Positions 38,649-49,077 of a stretch of 51,351 nucleotides of DNA are shown one piece after another (the first letter of the stretch is position 1; every line of letters begins with the position of its first letter). Below the pieces are notes generated by a model, which saw only the letters and a list, made by a program, of their open reading frames with translations, was not told the origin of the DNA and did not search any database. The stretch is from positions 1-51,351 of the forward strand of contig CASBQR010000139.1 of NCBI GenBank assembly GCA_949127865.1. The letters run 5' to 3'. The position numbers and the translations under genes are program-made. This stretch comes from Synechococcales cyanobacterium PMM_0082. Lineage in GTDB: Bacteria; Cyanobacteriota; Cyanobacteriia; Pseudanabaenales; Pseudanabaenaceae.

Positions 38649-39851
38649 ATGGAAAGAGCATACTGGGTGGCTTGGTCAACTATTCCCAGAATTGGCTCTG
38701 TGCTTTTAAAGCGGATTTATCAAAAATTTGGTTCTTTAGAAGTTGCATGGCAAGCTCTGGGGCAGGAATTAGCTGAAGTTGACGGCTTAGGCTCTCAAAC
38801 CATTGAGGGGATTATTGCTGCTAGGAATAAGATTGATCCCGTTCAACTCCTTGAATTACACGAAGCTAAAAATCATCCTTTTTGGACTCCTGCCGACCCT
38901 AAATATCCCCAGCTATTATGGGAAATCCCTGATCCGCCACCGCTTTTGTATCACCATGGCAGTCTATCTAATTCCTTGGGATGGTCGGAAGAATTAGCGA
39001 TCGCCATAATTGGTACTCGAAATCCTAGTAGCTATGGTCGCAAGTGGGCAAAAAAGATTGCTAAGGCACTGGCAGAGAGTGGATTTGTAGTGGTCTCTGG
39101 TTTAGCCGAAGGCATCGATGCTGAAGCCCATCAAAGTTGTTTAGAAGCAGGCGGAACTACTCTTGCTATTGTCGGTACAGGCGTAGATAAGGTCTATCCC
39201 GCTAAACATCTTCAGCTTTATCAAGAAATTTTGCGATCGGGCATGGTGATTAGTGAATATCCTGACGGCACTACACCAGAGAAATCGCATTTTCCCCAAC
39301 GAAATCGAATTATTGCGGGGCTTTGTCGTGCCAGTATTGTGATTGAGGCTCCCAGCCGTTCTGGGGCTTTGATTACTGCCCATCAAGCAAATGATTACGG
39401 TCGAGATGTGTATGCGCTCCCAGGTTCCTTGGATACCGATCAGGCTCAAGGTTGTTTGCAGCTAATTAATCGAGGTGCACAGATGATTTTGGGAATTAAT
39501 GAATTGCTGGAAAGTCTAGGAGCTATGCCCCAGTTAGATAGACAGTTAGATAGTCAGATGGATTCTGAGAGTTCTCAAAAATTTAGTATTCAAACTGAAA
39601 CCAACAGAAGACCGATCGCTCCAGTAATTTCTCAATCAAATTCCCCATCAAATTTACTAGATTTATCCACCCTCGATCCATCTCAGCAAAAGATTATAAA
39701 AGTTTTAAGTTTTGAAGAATTAAAAGGCTTAGATCGTCTAGTCTCAGAATCAGGCTTATCGACTGGGGAGGTATCGGTAGCTTTAATCCAATTGGAATTA
39801 TTAGGAGCGATCGCTCAGTCACCAGGCATGAGATACCAACGTTTACTTTAA
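38649..39851 (+). CDS. dprA: DNA-processing protein DprA
   Basis: IAIIGTRNPSSYGRKWAKKIAKALAESGFVVVSGLAEGIDAEAHQSCLEAGGTTLAIVGTGVDKVYPAKH...FPQRNRIIAGL. Confidence 0.97.
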   Translation: MERAYWVAWSTIPRIGSVLLKRIYQKFGSLEVAWQALGQELAEVDGLGSQTIEGIIAARNKIDPVQLLELHEAKNHPFWTPADPKYPQLLWEIPDPPPLLYHHGSLSNSLGWSEELAIAIIGTRNPSSYGRKWAKKIAKALAESGFVVVSGLAEGIDAEAHQSCLEAGGTTLAIVGTGVDKVYPAKHLQLYQEILRSGMVISEYPDGTTPEKSHFPQRNRIIAGLCRASIVIEAPSRSGALITAHQANDYGRDVYALPGSLDTDQAQGCLQLINRGAQMILGINELLESLGAMPQLDRQLDSQMDSESSQKFSIQTETNRRPIAPVISQSNSPSNLLDLSTLDPSQQKIIKVLSFEELKGLDRLVSESGLSTGEVSVALIQLELLGAIAQSPGMRYQRLL

Positions 39852-41111
39852 TCCTCTTAACGCTAAAATTGCCGTACCATAGGCTGCTTCCGATTGTGGA
39901 GCTTGGATTATTTCTGTCCTTAAATAAGGTTCCCGAATTTTTGTCCACAGGGGATTTTTTGCACCACCGCCAGTGCTATAGATGCGAGTAGGTGCAGGTG
40001 CGCCCAATTTTTGTAATAACCTATAGCCCTCCCCCTCAATTTTGGCAATGCCATCAAGTAACCCATAAAGAAATTCTTGATTACTAGCAGGACGAGGTGT
40101 CATTTTTGGCAGTAATTGGGGATCATTAATGGGAAATCTTTCGCCAATTTGGGGCAGGGGATAGTAATTTAAGTCATTTTCAACATATTTGCTTAGATCT
40201 ACGTGCTTCAGAATATCTAAGCTTAAACTTTCCAGCTCAAAGTCAGTAAAGAACTGCTTCAGTACAGCCCCACCTGTATTCGATGCGCCGCCTACTAGCC
40301 ATAAATCACCAAATCGATGACTATAAACTCCAAATTCAGAATTTTCTATGGGGTGGGGGCTGAGAATTTTAAGTACCAAGGTGGAACCAAGGGCAGTTAC
40401 AGCCTCACCAATGGCATTAGCTCCACTGGCAATAAATGAGGCAGTACTATCGGTGGTGCCAGCGCAGATCAGACATTCAGGATTGATTCCCAATTTTGTA
40501 GCGATTATTGGTTGAATCTTGGCGATCGTTTCTCCAGGGATCAAAACTTTTGGCAGTAAGCTCTTAATTTCTCTGGTAAATTCCAAATTACTCAACCAGT
40601 CTGGATATTGGCGATTTTGGGGATCATAGCCCAGCTTTAGGGCATTGTGATAGTCACTAATTCCTAATTTCCCATGTAATAAATAAGAGAGCCAATCAGC
40701 TTGATGGAGAAAAAAGTGATCCTGAGAATTAAAATCCAGATTTCTCACTAGCCATATCAGCTTCGCTAAACTTGAGGTGGCACTAATTGTTATATTTCCC
40801 GCAGGAGCGATCGCTACTAAATCTCCTAAAACCTCTTGCCCCCGCCCATCGTTATAAATTACAGGTGGATAAATTGCTTTGCCTAGGTCATCACAGATTA
40901 AAACTGTTGAAGAAGTGCCATCAATGGCGATCGCTTGCAATTTTTGCCTAATTTGCAGAGGTATTTCCTTAATAATATTTTCTAGTGCCAATTCCCAACT
41001 TTGGATATCCCTTAGGTCATAACTAGCTCTGGCTGTAGCTGCAATCATTTGCTGGGAATCGATAGCGATCGCCCTCACCCCTGAAGTGCCAAAATCTATC
41101 CCTAAATACAT
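39843..41111 (-). CDS. FGGY-family carbohydrate kinase (ribulokinase/xylulokinase-like; track start 41156, M16 at 41111 preferred)
   Basis: MYLGIDFGTSGVRAIAIDS..., AIAIDGTSSTVLICDD, ICAGTTDSTASFIASGA, IYSTGGGAKNPLWTKIRE. Confidence 0.9.
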   Translation of the reverse strand: MYLGIDFGTSGVRAIAIDSQQMIAATARASYDLRDIQSWELALENIIKEIPLQIRQKLQAIAIDGTSSTVLICDDLGKAIYPPVIYNDGRGQEVLGDLVAIAPAGNITISATSSLAKLIWLVRNLDFNSQDHFFLHQADWLSYLLHGKLGISDYHNALKLGYDPQNRQYPDWLSNLEFTREIKSLLPKVLIPGETIAKIQPIIATKLGINPECLICAGTTDSTASFIASGANAIGEAVTALGSTLVLKILSPHPIENSEFGVYSHRFGDLWLVGGASNTGGAVLKQFFTDFELESLSLDILKHVDLSKYVENDLNYYPLPQIGERFPINDPQLLPKMTPRPASNQEFLYGLLDGIAKIEGEGYRLLQKLGAPAPTRIYSTGGGAKNPLWTKIREPYLRTEIIQAPQSEAAYGTAILALRGLK

Positions 41112-41199
41112 ATCAACCTTGATCTCGTGGCATACTTTATGTGAATTCTGACTCAATCATGACAAACTTAACTACAGGAAAACTAAAGGATTATTAATT

Positions 41200-42456
41200 A
41201 TGGCAAAAGAAGAGCATCTTGCCCTAATCCAAAAAGGAGTTGCTAGTTGGAATACATGGAGACAAAATAATCCACACATTCAGGAATTAGATCTAACCGA
41301 TTATGATTTCACTGGATCAGACCTAAGTGGGGCAGACTTTAGCGGGACAGATTTACAAAGAACTAATTTTGCTGGAGCAAACCTAAGTAGAGCCAAGCTG
41401 CGGCGCGCAAATTTTGGAGACACAAATTTTAGTAATACCAATCTTAGTGAAGCTGATCTGCGGAGAGCTAATCTATCGGGGGCTGACTTAAATGGCGCAA
41501 ATCTCAGTGCTGCTGATTTAATTGGTGCAGATCTGCGTCGGGCTATTCTTGATCAAGCGATTTTAGTGGAGGCAGATCTAAGTCGCACAAACTTAGTGGG
41601 GGCAAGCTTAATTAATGCTGATCTTACTATGGTAAATCTCATAGGAGCAGATTTATCTGGGGCAGATTTATCTGGGGCAGACTTGAGAAGATCTAATGTG
41701 AGTAGAGCCAACCTCAATGAAGCTAACGTGAGCAATGCTAATCTGGGCAATGCTGATTTTAGTGGTTCTAATTTAAGCCAAGCTAACTTTAAGAAATCAC
41801 ATTTCATTGGTACCAATTTTAGCCGTACTAACCTGATTGAAGCTAACTTTAGTGGGACAGATTTTAGTGAAGTGGAGCTAAGTGGAGCTGATTTAATTGG
41901 GGCAGACTTGAGTAATGCCAATTTTACCGAAGCGGATCTGCGGAGAGCTAATTTAGTGGGTGCAAATTTTAATGAAGCCAACTTAAAAGAGGCAGATTTA
42001 AGTGGTGCCTATTTAATTGGGGCAACATTGATCAATGCCAGTATTGTCCGAGTTGATTTTAGGCGAGCTAATTTAATTGGCGCAGACCTGAGTGGAGCAG
42101 ATTTAACTGGTGCTGATTTAGTGGGAGCCAACCTGAGTGGGGCTAACTTGAGTGGGGCGGATTTAACGGCAGTTACATTAACTAGTGCCGATTTAAGTAT
42201 GGCTAACTTTGCTGACTGTAATCTCACTAATGCTAATCTATCCAGAGTTCAAGCTTTATCAACTAATTTTGCAGGGGCAAAGCTGACGGGAGCAAATATA
42301 GAGGATTGGAGCCTTAATCCTAAAACGAAATTGGATAAAGTGATCTGTGATTATGTATATTTACGGGCAAATCAAGAGCAACGTCTTCCTAGTATTGGCA
42401 TCTTTGCCCCTGAAGAATTTACGCAGCAGTTTGAAATGAGTAGCGATCGCTCTTAA
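41200..42456 (+). CDS. Pentapeptide-repeat protein
   Basis: Long run of A(D/N)LXX pentapeptides from about residue 35 to 390 (LSGADFSGTDLQRTNFAGANLSRAKLRRANF...). Confidence 0.95.
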   Translation: MAKEEHLALIQKGVASWNTWRQNNPHIQELDLTDYDFTGSDLSGADFSGTDLQRTNFAGANLSRAKLRRANFGDTNFSNTNLSEADLRRANLSGADLNGANLSAADLIGADLRRAILDQAILVEADLSRTNLVGASLINADLTMVNLIGADLSGADLSGADLRRSNVSRANLNEANVSNANLGNADFSGSNLSQANFKKSHFIGTNFSRTNLIEANFSGTDFSEVELSGADLIGADLSNANFTEADLRRANLVGANFNEANLKEADLSGAYLIGATLINASIVRVDFRRANLIGADLSGADLTGADLVGANLSGANLSGADLTAVTLTSADLSMANFADCNLTNANLSRVQALSTNFAGAKLTGANIEDWSLNPKTKLDKVICDYVYLRANQEQRLPSIGIFAPEEFTQQFEMSSDRS

Positions 42457-42551
42457 TTCACTATTCTTAATATTGAATTTTGAGTTCCAGTTTTCGGTTA
42501 TATTGCGGAAAGCATCCTGTCTGTAAATTAGTAAATTAGCTAACAATTTTT

Positions 42552-44108
42552 ATGCAAGCGATCGCCCAGCAAATCTTAAAATTCTCCCAGCAACTTCTAA
42601 GACATTTTGGCAAAAATTTTAGTCGAGTTCCTGCAAAAATCTTAGGTACATTGGTAGCGATCGCTCTAGTCGGATGTTTAGGAGCCTGTGGTGGTGATAG
42701 TTCCACAATCAGCAGCAATTCCCCAGCCCCAAACAATCTAACCCCTGTTAAATTAGCCCAATCGCCCAAGATCACAATTTCTGAAGTCTCGCCACCAGCC
42801 ACCATTCAAAAATTAAGCCGCTATTTTGATACCTTTGCCCCACAGGTCAAGATTCTAGAACCTAAGCCCGATGAAATCCTAACCGACACAAAAGTATCTA
42901 TTAAATTTGCAGTTAAAGATCTACCAATTTTCAAAAATCCTGATCTGGGCTTAGGCACTCATATTCACGTGATCCTAGATAATCAAGAATATAAAGCCAG
43001 CTACGACCTCAACCAACCCTTTGTATTTGAAAACCTAGCAGCAGGTACCCACACAATTAGAGCGTTTGTCTCTCGTCCTTGGCATGAGAGTTTTAAAAAT
43101 GAAGGAGCGTTTGCCCAAACCACTTTTCATGTTTATACCAAAACCCTAGAAAATATCCCCAGTCCCCAGCTACCTTTACTTACCTATAGCCGACCTGTGG
43201 GTACCTATGGTGCCGAGCCAGTAATGTTGGATTTTTATCTAACAAATACCCCTTTGCACGCTGCTTTATTGGATGAAGCCCCAACCACAGATTGGCAAAT
43301 CCGAGTGACTGTTAATGATCAAAGCTTTATTGTTGATCAATGGCTGCCAGTGTATATCAAGGGATTAAATATAGGCTTAAATTGGGTAAAGCTAGAGTTT
43401 TTAGATGCAGAAGGACATTTAGTTACAAATCAGTTTAATAACACCGCCCATTTAATTAATTATCAACCTGGGGGAACTGATACCCTGTCCCGCTTAGTTA
43501 GAGGTGAAGTTATTTCTAATGTTGAAGCGATCGTGAATCCTAATTACAAGTCTGAATTATTAGGAACAGAGCCGCAACAACCCGAAACTCAACCCATAAA
43601 ACCCGAACCCAAGCAGAAAAAATCTGCACCTGAGTTAGTTAAACAACTTCCTGCCAAGATTGAAGAAAGCTCTCCAATTCCCCAAACCACCTCAGCCCCC
43701 ATTGAATTACAAACTCCTGTTATTCCTGAGAAACCCTTAAATACGCCAATTGCTGAGCCGATTAAGATAAATACACCCAAATTACTACCAACAGTAGCCC
43801 CAACTCCTGTGAAGGCAGTTACTAAATTAAAGATTATAGAACCTACGGATACAGAGATATCCAAGCCCGTTGAACAAATTGCTGAACCATCGCCCTTAGA
43901 ACCAGCAACGACCGCCATTGAAGCACCCCAAAGCCCAAAAATTGAGCCGATAGAAGCACCTAAGATCGATGTCAAAATAGACCCAGATGCATCAACACCA
44001 AAAGTTTTGAAGGGTTTAGATAATTTAAATTTGGGAGAACGGCTCAAACAAGCTCGGCAGAAGCAAGCGATCGCCGATGAAGATTCCTTAGAACCAAAAC
44101 CTGAATAA
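42552..44108 (+). CDS. Putative lipoprotein, conserved N-terminal domain and Pro/Glu-rich low-complexity C-terminus
   Basis: LVAIALVGCLGACGGDSS (lipobox-like LGAC); LGTHIHVILDNQEYKASYDL...AAGTHTIRAFVSRPWHESFK; tail rich in P/E/K/T. Confidence 0.75.
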   Translation: MQAIAQQILKFSQQLLRHFGKNFSRVPAKILGTLVAIALVGCLGACGGDSSTISSNSPAPNNLTPVKLAQSPKITISEVSPPATIQKLSRYFDTFAPQVKILEPKPDEILTDTKVSIKFAVKDLPIFKNPDLGLGTHIHVILDNQEYKASYDLNQPFVFENLAAGTHTIRAFVSRPWHESFKNEGAFAQTTFHVYTKTLENIPSPQLPLLTYSRPVGTYGAEPVMLDFYLTNTPLHAALLDEAPTTDWQIRVTVNDQSFIVDQWLPVYIKGLNIGLNWVKLEFLDAEGHLVTNQFNNTAHLINYQPGGTDTLSRLVRGEVISNVEAIVNPNYKSELLGTEPQQPETQPIKPEPKQKKSAPELVKQLPAKIEESSPIPQTTSAPIELQTPVIPEKPLNTPIAEPIKINTPKLLPTVAPTPVKAVTKLKIIEPTDTEISKPVEQIAEPSPLEPATTAIEAPQSPKIEPIEAPKIDVKIDPDASTPKVLKGLDNLNLGERLKQARQKQAIADEDSLEPKPE

Positions 44109-44113
44109 TAATC

Positions 44114-45067
44114 ATGGCTAAAGTTTTATGTTTAGGAGAAATCCTCATTGATCAAATTGCATCCCAAGGTAATGCCCAAAATTGGGTAGCTCATTATGGT
44201 GGTGCGCCTGCTAATGTAGCCTGTGGTTTAGCTAAATTAGGGACAAGTGCCGCTTTTATTGGTTGCATTGGGAACGATCCCCTTGGCATCGAGTTATTAG
44301 AGGTTCTACAAAGTAACGGGGTTGATACCTCTGCTGTGCAAATTCATCCCAACGCTCCTACTAGGCAAATTTATATAACCCATAATGAGCTTGGCGATCG
44401 CCATTTTCAAGGATTTTCTGGGGATGCCCATACTATTTTTGCCGATAGTTTACTCAATGCTGATGATTTACCAATTAAATTATTTGAAGAGTCTGATTTT
44501 TTGGTCATGGGAACCCTAGGGCTTGCCTCAGCAGTTACCGCACAGGCAATGCAGCGAGCCTTGGCTTTGGCTGAGGATAACTTTATGAAAGTAATTATAG
44601 ATGTGAACTGGCGACCAATATTCTGGTCAAATTTGGATCAAGCCCCTAAACTAATTAATGAATTACTTTTACGTGCGGATTTTGTCAAATTTTCGGCAGA
44701 GGAGGCAGAGTGGTTATATCAAACTTCAAGTCCCAGAGCGATCGCCCAAGAACTAGATCACCTAGAGGGCGTAATCGTTACCAATGGAGAACAACCATGT
44801 CGCTATTATCTGGGAGAATATTCAGGGCAGCAACCTGCTTTTGAGGTAGAAGTAGCTGATACAACGGGAGCAGGAGATGGGTTTTTAGCAGGATTTATAC
44901 ATCAGATTTGTCAAATTAATTTAGATCAGCTCACAAATCCCCAAATTAGTGCTGAAATTATCAAATATGCCTCTGCTGTCGGCGCAATTACGGCTATGGG
45001 TATAGGAGCGATCGCCGCTCAACCAAATAATATACAAGTACAAAATTTTTTAAAAGAAAGGATATAA
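44114..45067 (+). CDS. PfkB-family carbohydrate kinase (fructokinase-like)
   Basis: VLCLGEILIDQIA...HYGGAPANVACGLAKLGTSAAFIGCIGNDPLG...EVADTTGAGDGFLAGFIHQ. Confidence 0.93.
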   Translation: MAKVLCLGEILIDQIASQGNAQNWVAHYGGAPANVACGLAKLGTSAAFIGCIGNDPLGIELLEVLQSNGVDTSAVQIHPNAPTRQIYITHNELGDRHFQGFSGDAHTIFADSLLNADDLPIKLFEESDFLVMGTLGLASAVTAQAMQRALALAEDNFMKVIIDVNWRPIFWSNLDQAPKLINELLLRADFVKFSAEEAEWLYQTSSPRAIAQELDHLEGVIVTNGEQPCRYYLGEYSGQQPAFEVEVADTTGAGDGFLAGFIHQICQINLDQLTNPQISAEIIKYASAVGAITAMGIGAIAAQPNNIQVQNFLKERI

Positions 45068-45069
45068 AT

Positions 45070-45471
45070 ATGGGTGTTTGGGGTGTAGATAGTTTTGAAA
45101 ATGATGATTCCGCCGATTGGATCACAGAGTTTATTGCCCGCCCTAGTATTGGTTCGGTAATTGACACCTTAACCTTAGCGGCAGAGGCAGGTTTAGATGA
45201 TTACTTAGAACTAGCTGAAGATGCGGCGGTGATTACGGCAGCAGAGATTGTGGCAGCTCTAAATCATCAACCTAGCGCCGATTTGCCTGAAGAAATTGCC
45301 GAGTGGGTTACTACCCAAAATGAAATTGATGCTGAGTTAATTGATTTGGCTCTACAGGCGATCGCTAAAGTTAAAATCAATTCGGAACTGCAAGACCTCT
45401 GGCAAAATAGTACCAGCCTAGATGAGTGGTTGACAGCTGTAAATAATTTAGAAGAACGCTTAAAATCCTAG
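45070..45471 (+). CDS. DUF4259-family protein
   Basis: MGVWGVDSFENDDSADWITEFIARPSIGSVIDTLTLAAEAGLDDYLELAEDAAVITAAEIVAAL. Confidence 0.85.
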   Translation: MGVWGVDSFENDDSADWITEFIARPSIGSVIDTLTLAAEAGLDDYLELAEDAAVITAAEIVAALNHQPSADLPEEIAEWVTTQNEIDAELIDLALQAIAKVKINSELQDLWQNSTSLDEWLTAVNNLEERLKS

Positions 45472-45545
45472 CGATCGCTCTATATACTAATTTTTCCAGA
45501 ACTCTCTAAATTAAATCTAAATTAAATTCAAATTAAATCCATAAA

Positions 45546-46496
45546 ATGTCCACTAATCGCACCATCAACATCGGTTCCCGTAAAAGTCAACTAGCTCTAG
45601 TTCAAAGTCATTGGGTGCAAGCCGAACTGCAAAAAGCATTTAGCGATCGCACCTTTACCGTTCAGACTATGAGTACGCAAGGCGATAAAATTTTAGATGT
45701 AGCCCTTTCTAAAATTGGCGACAAAGGACTATTTACCAAAGAATTAGAAGATGCCATGCTATCGGGAGCAGTAGATTTTGCCGTTCATAGCTTAAAGGAT
45801 TTACCAACCAACTTACCCGAAGGCTTAATGCTAGGTGCCATAACTAAGCGGGAAAATCCAGCAGATGCTTTAGTAATTAATGTCAAATATAAAGACCAAA
45901 AACTAGATTCTTTACCCGCAGGAGCAGTAATTGGCACTTCTTCTTTACGACGATTAGCTCAACTACGCCATTACTACCCCCACCTTAGTTTTAAGGATAT
46001 TCGGGGCAACCTCAATACCCGTTTGGCAAAACTTGATGCTGGGGAATACGATGGAATTATCCTAGCAGTGGCGGGACTAGAACGGTTGGGCATGGGCAAT
46101 CGCGTTGATGAAATTATTAGTGCTGATATCTCACTTCATGCCGTGGGACAGGGAGCTTTGGGCATTGAGTGTCGTAGTAATGATCCCGAAGTCCTGAATT
46201 TATTTGAAGCGATCGCTGATGAGGAATCTACGCAAAGATGTCTGGCGGAAAGGGCATTTTTACGAGAGCTAGAAGGCGGTTGTCAAGTTCCCATTGGCGT
46301 AAATACTGCTATTAATAATGCAAACCTTACCCTCAAAGGCATTATTGCTAGTTTAGATGGACAAACTCTAATTAGAGGCGAAGTAGTTGGTAGTGTTCAA
46401 GATGCTGAGGCGATCGGGATTGAATTAGCAAATCAACTAAAAGGCAAAGGCGCACAGGCAATTTTAGATGTCATAATTGCCGAAAACAGAAGTTAA
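45546..46496 (+). CDS. hemC: Hydroxymethylbilane synthase (porphobilinogen deaminase)
   Basis: [76 protein letters not shown]. Confidence 0.98.
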   Translation: MSTNRTINIGSRKSQLALVQSHWVQAELQKAFSDRTFTVQTMSTQGDKILDVALSKIGDKGLFTKELEDAMLSGAVDFAVHSLKDLPTNLPEGLMLGAITKRENPADALVINVKYKDQKLDSLPAGAVIGTSSLRRLAQLRHYYPHLSFKDIRGNLNTRLAKLDAGEYDGIILAVAGLERLGMGNRVDEIISADISLHAVGQGALGIECRSNDPEVLNLFEAIADEESTQRCLAERAFLRELEGGCQVPIGVNTAINNANLTLKGIIASLDGQTLIRGEVVGSVQDAEAIGIELANQLKGKGAQAILDVIIAENRS

Positions 46497-46564
46497 ATAG
46501 CTCTTACTTTTCAGGGCTTAAACTACTGCTTTATAAAACTTACGCATAGTTACCTATGATGTTT

Positions 46565-46640
46565 AATTCTTGCGCTGATACGGTAGACGGCTACGCGTAG
46601 AATTAGCAAGCTATCCCCTTCAAGCCGAAGGTTGATAATT
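46565..46640 (-). ncRNA. Candidate TnpB-associated omegaRNA (reRNA) scaffold overlapping the tnpB 3' end
   Basis: Minus strand: CCTTC-ggctt-GAAGG hairpin spanning the stop codon; TACGCGTAG-CCGT-CTACCGTA hairpin (one bulge) at 46599-46579, enclosed by CTTGC (46610-46606) and GCAAG (46573-46569). Confidence 0.5.
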
Positions 46641-47717
46641 CAAAATGTTAAAAGCAGCGTTTAAGTCACGATCCATCACCATACCGCAATTGCCACATTC
46701 ATAAGTTCTTACGCTAAGTGGCATATCTTGCTTATGTCCGCAATTGCTACAGGTTTTAGAGCTTGGAAACCATTGATTCACAAGTTCCAATTTAGAACCG
46801 TACATCAAACATTTATACTCAAGTTGCCTACGAAACTCATAAAATCCTAAATCAGCGATCGCTCCAGCTAGTTTATGATTACTCATCATTCCTTTAACAT
46901 TCAAATCCTCAATTTTAATCAGTTTGAATGTTTTAGCTAGGAACGTAGTTAACTTGTGTAGAAAATCTTTCCTAATACAAGCAATACGATTATGAAGATT
47001 ACGGATTTTATCGTAAGTTTTGCGTTGATTCTGACTACGCTTAACCTGTTTTGATGCTTTCCTTTGTAATTTAAGAAGCTTGGTTTTTGCTTGTTTCAAA
47101 GGTTTTGGAGCGTCAAAAACTTGAGTATTGGATAAAGTAGTAAACGATTTAATACCTAAATCAATACCTACTGATTCTTGAGTATGTTGCACTGGTAATC
47201 GTTCAGCATCAACGCAGAATGATACATACCATCTATTACCTTCTTTGGTTAAATTGAAGGTTTGAGATATGTAGCTTTGCTCAAGTGGCTCATGGAGCTT
47301 AAAAGTGCCAAGTGTAGGTATTTTGATTACATTGCCACTTGCAACTAGCATTTTACCGTTAGAATCATCAACCGTAAATGATTGACCTTTACTTCTTTTG
47401 GCAAATACTGGATGTTTAGCTAATCCGCTACAGTAACGCTTAAACGCAGTTTGTAAATCAATTAAAGCATTTTGATATACCCTACTTGACATTTCTTGCA
47501 TCCAGCTAAACTCAGGTAGTTTCTTAAGAGTATTGGTTAGGTATTTTTTGAATGTTCCTATAAATTTAGAATCAGATATTTTGATAGTTGAATCATCATA
47601 AAGTGACTTTCTAAAAGATAGTGCAATGTTGTAAACAACACGCCTAAAACCAGCATGTTTAGCCATTAAAGTTGCCTCAGACTTATTTAGTTTTAACGCT
47701 CTTTTAATCGCAAACAT
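46620..47717 (-). CDS. tnpB: TnpB (IS200/IS605-associated, OrfB family) RNA-guided nuclease; no TnpA nearby
   Basis: GIDLGIKSFTTLS (D), IKIEDLNVKGMM (E), CSNCGHKQDM...YECGNCGMVMDRDLNAAFNI (zinc finger + D): RuvC triad and four Cys intact. Confidence 0.95.
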   Translation of the reverse strand: MFAIKRALKLNKSEATLMAKHAGFRRVVYNIALSFRKSLYDDSTIKISDSKFIGTFKKYLTNTLKKLPEFSWMQEMSSRVYQNALIDLQTAFKRYCSGLAKHPVFAKRSKGQSFTVDDSNGKMLVASGNVIKIPTLGTFKLHEPLEQSYISQTFNLTKEGNRWYVSFCVDAERLPVQHTQESVGIDLGIKSFTTLSNTQVFDAPKPLKQAKTKLLKLQRKASKQVKRSQNQRKTYDKIRNLHNRIACIRKDFLHKLTTFLAKTFKLIKIEDLNVKGMMSNHKLAGAIADLGFYEFRRQLEYKCLMYGSKLELVNQWFPSSKTCSNCGHKQDMPLSVRTYECGNCGMVMDRDLNAAFNILNYQPSA

Positions 47718-48044
47718 AAGATTTTAGTCACTCACTCAACGGATTGTACACTAGTCTAGTCGAGTCTTTTATCCTCATCTCTTTTTTATGGTTTCTTAAC
47801 CCACATAATCTACAAGAGGAACAATGAATAATAGCCATTAAATTTTCTACCATTTCCTATCGTGGGGATAGTGATTCTTGGTTAGCCACTAAAATATTAC
47901 ATCCGTACCATGCAGTTTATATGCCATTGAAATACTTCACTATTTTGAAAATGTATAGTCAACTATAACTAAGTATTCTGGTACTTATTCAAAGCTCATA
48001 ATGATTTTAATTATCTATGGCGATTGCCCTGATATAATCAGGTA

Positions 48045-48701
48045 ATGTTTGCAGAATATTCACATCACTGGCAAAAAACCCTAGACTGGGAGCCAACCTT
48101 AGCCCAAGATCTGAGCTTCCAAAAAGTTTATGACTTGGTACTAGAGGGAAATAAAATTCAGAACTTAACTCGGATTGTAGAGATCGCTGACTTTTGGGAA
48201 AAGCATATCTGGGACTCACTGCGAGGAATTTTGCCTCTATGGAGCCAAGAAAATCTTAAGGTAATTGATATTGGCACAGGAGCAGGATTTCCGGGGATTC
48301 CTGTGGCGATCGCCCATCCCACTTGGCATTTAACCTTACTCGATAGCACCCACAAAAAGACAGCATTTATCGATCACCTTTGTGCATCTCTCCCCTTAAA
48401 CAATGTCACTTCATTAACAGGGCGGGCAGAGCAACTAAATAGCGTAAGTTCCCACTATCGAAATTATGATTTAGTCTTAGTTAGAGCCGTTGGCAATGCC
48501 GATCTTTGCGCCCAATATTCAGTTCCATTTCTCAAAAAAGGTGGAGTGGTAATTCTTTATCGGGGACAGTGGTCTGATCCTGAGCAAACAAGCCTTGAGC
48601 ATACCTGTAAGCCCTTAAGAGCTAAATTTACATACCTAGATCAGTTTCTAACACCATTGAGCTTGAGTATGCGTAATTGTGTTCATATATCTTATGTTTA
48701 A
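48045..48701 (+). CDS. rsmG: 16S rRNA (guanine527-N7)-methyltransferase RsmG
   Basis: NKIQNLTRIVEIADFWEKHIWDSLRGI...VIDIGTGAGFPGIPVAIAHPTWHLTLLDSTHKKTAFI. Confidence 0.95.
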   Translation: MFAEYSHHWQKTLDWEPTLAQDLSFQKVYDLVLEGNKIQNLTRIVEIADFWEKHIWDSLRGILPLWSQENLKVIDIGTGAGFPGIPVAIAHPTWHLTLLDSTHKKTAFIDHLCASLPLNNVTSLTGRAEQLNSVSSHYRNYDLVLVRAVGNADLCAQYSVPFLKKGGVVILYRGQWSDPEQTSLEHTCKPLRAKFTYLDQFLTPLSLSMRNCVHISYV

Positions 48702-48739
48702 GATTTGTCTGAGATTTTGAATGAAATCGTTTCTGAAAA

Positions 48740-49000
48740 TTAACGCTCAAATTCTAATTCGTATTCAACTTGATAGGGTGAGCTAAAGTTAGAAGCGTCA
48801 TACAAAAATCTTGTAGCTTCCTCTTCTAAACGATGAATTAAATGGGGTTCCAAAGCATTCATAGTTCGTAGTGCTGCCAAATAACCATCTAAAAATAAAC
48901 GAAGCTCATCGGTGCGATAACCCCTGTCCCACATATCCACCAAAGAATCAGTGAGTTTTTGATAGTTACGAATAGTTGCGGTGTCGTTAATCATAATCAT
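48740..49000 (-). CDS. Small conserved cyanobacterial protein (DUF6761-like)
   Basis: TATIRNYQKLTDSLVDMWDRGYRTDELRLFLDGYLAALRTMNALEPHLIHRLEEEATRFLYDASNF. Confidence 0.65.
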   Translation of the reverse strand: MIMINDTATIRNYQKLTDSLVDMWDRGYRTDELRLFLDGYLAALRTMNALEPHLIHRLEEEATRFLYDASNFSSPYQVEYELEFER

Positions 49001-49077
49001 TATTTTCTATGTAAATATTGAGTTTTGATGGATATGTTAAGTAATATTAACATTTTGTTATCTACTAGTTATGGAAA

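Noticed and set aside
41553-42227. Antisense ORFs 41553..41981 and 42009..42227
   Set aside because: Low-complexity (K/L/A/S/P) shadow ORFs produced by pentapeptide repeat codons on the opposite strand.
43589-44047. 152-aa antisense Gly/Ser-rich ORF
   Set aside because: Shadow of the Pro/Glu-rich tail of the lipoprotein gene.
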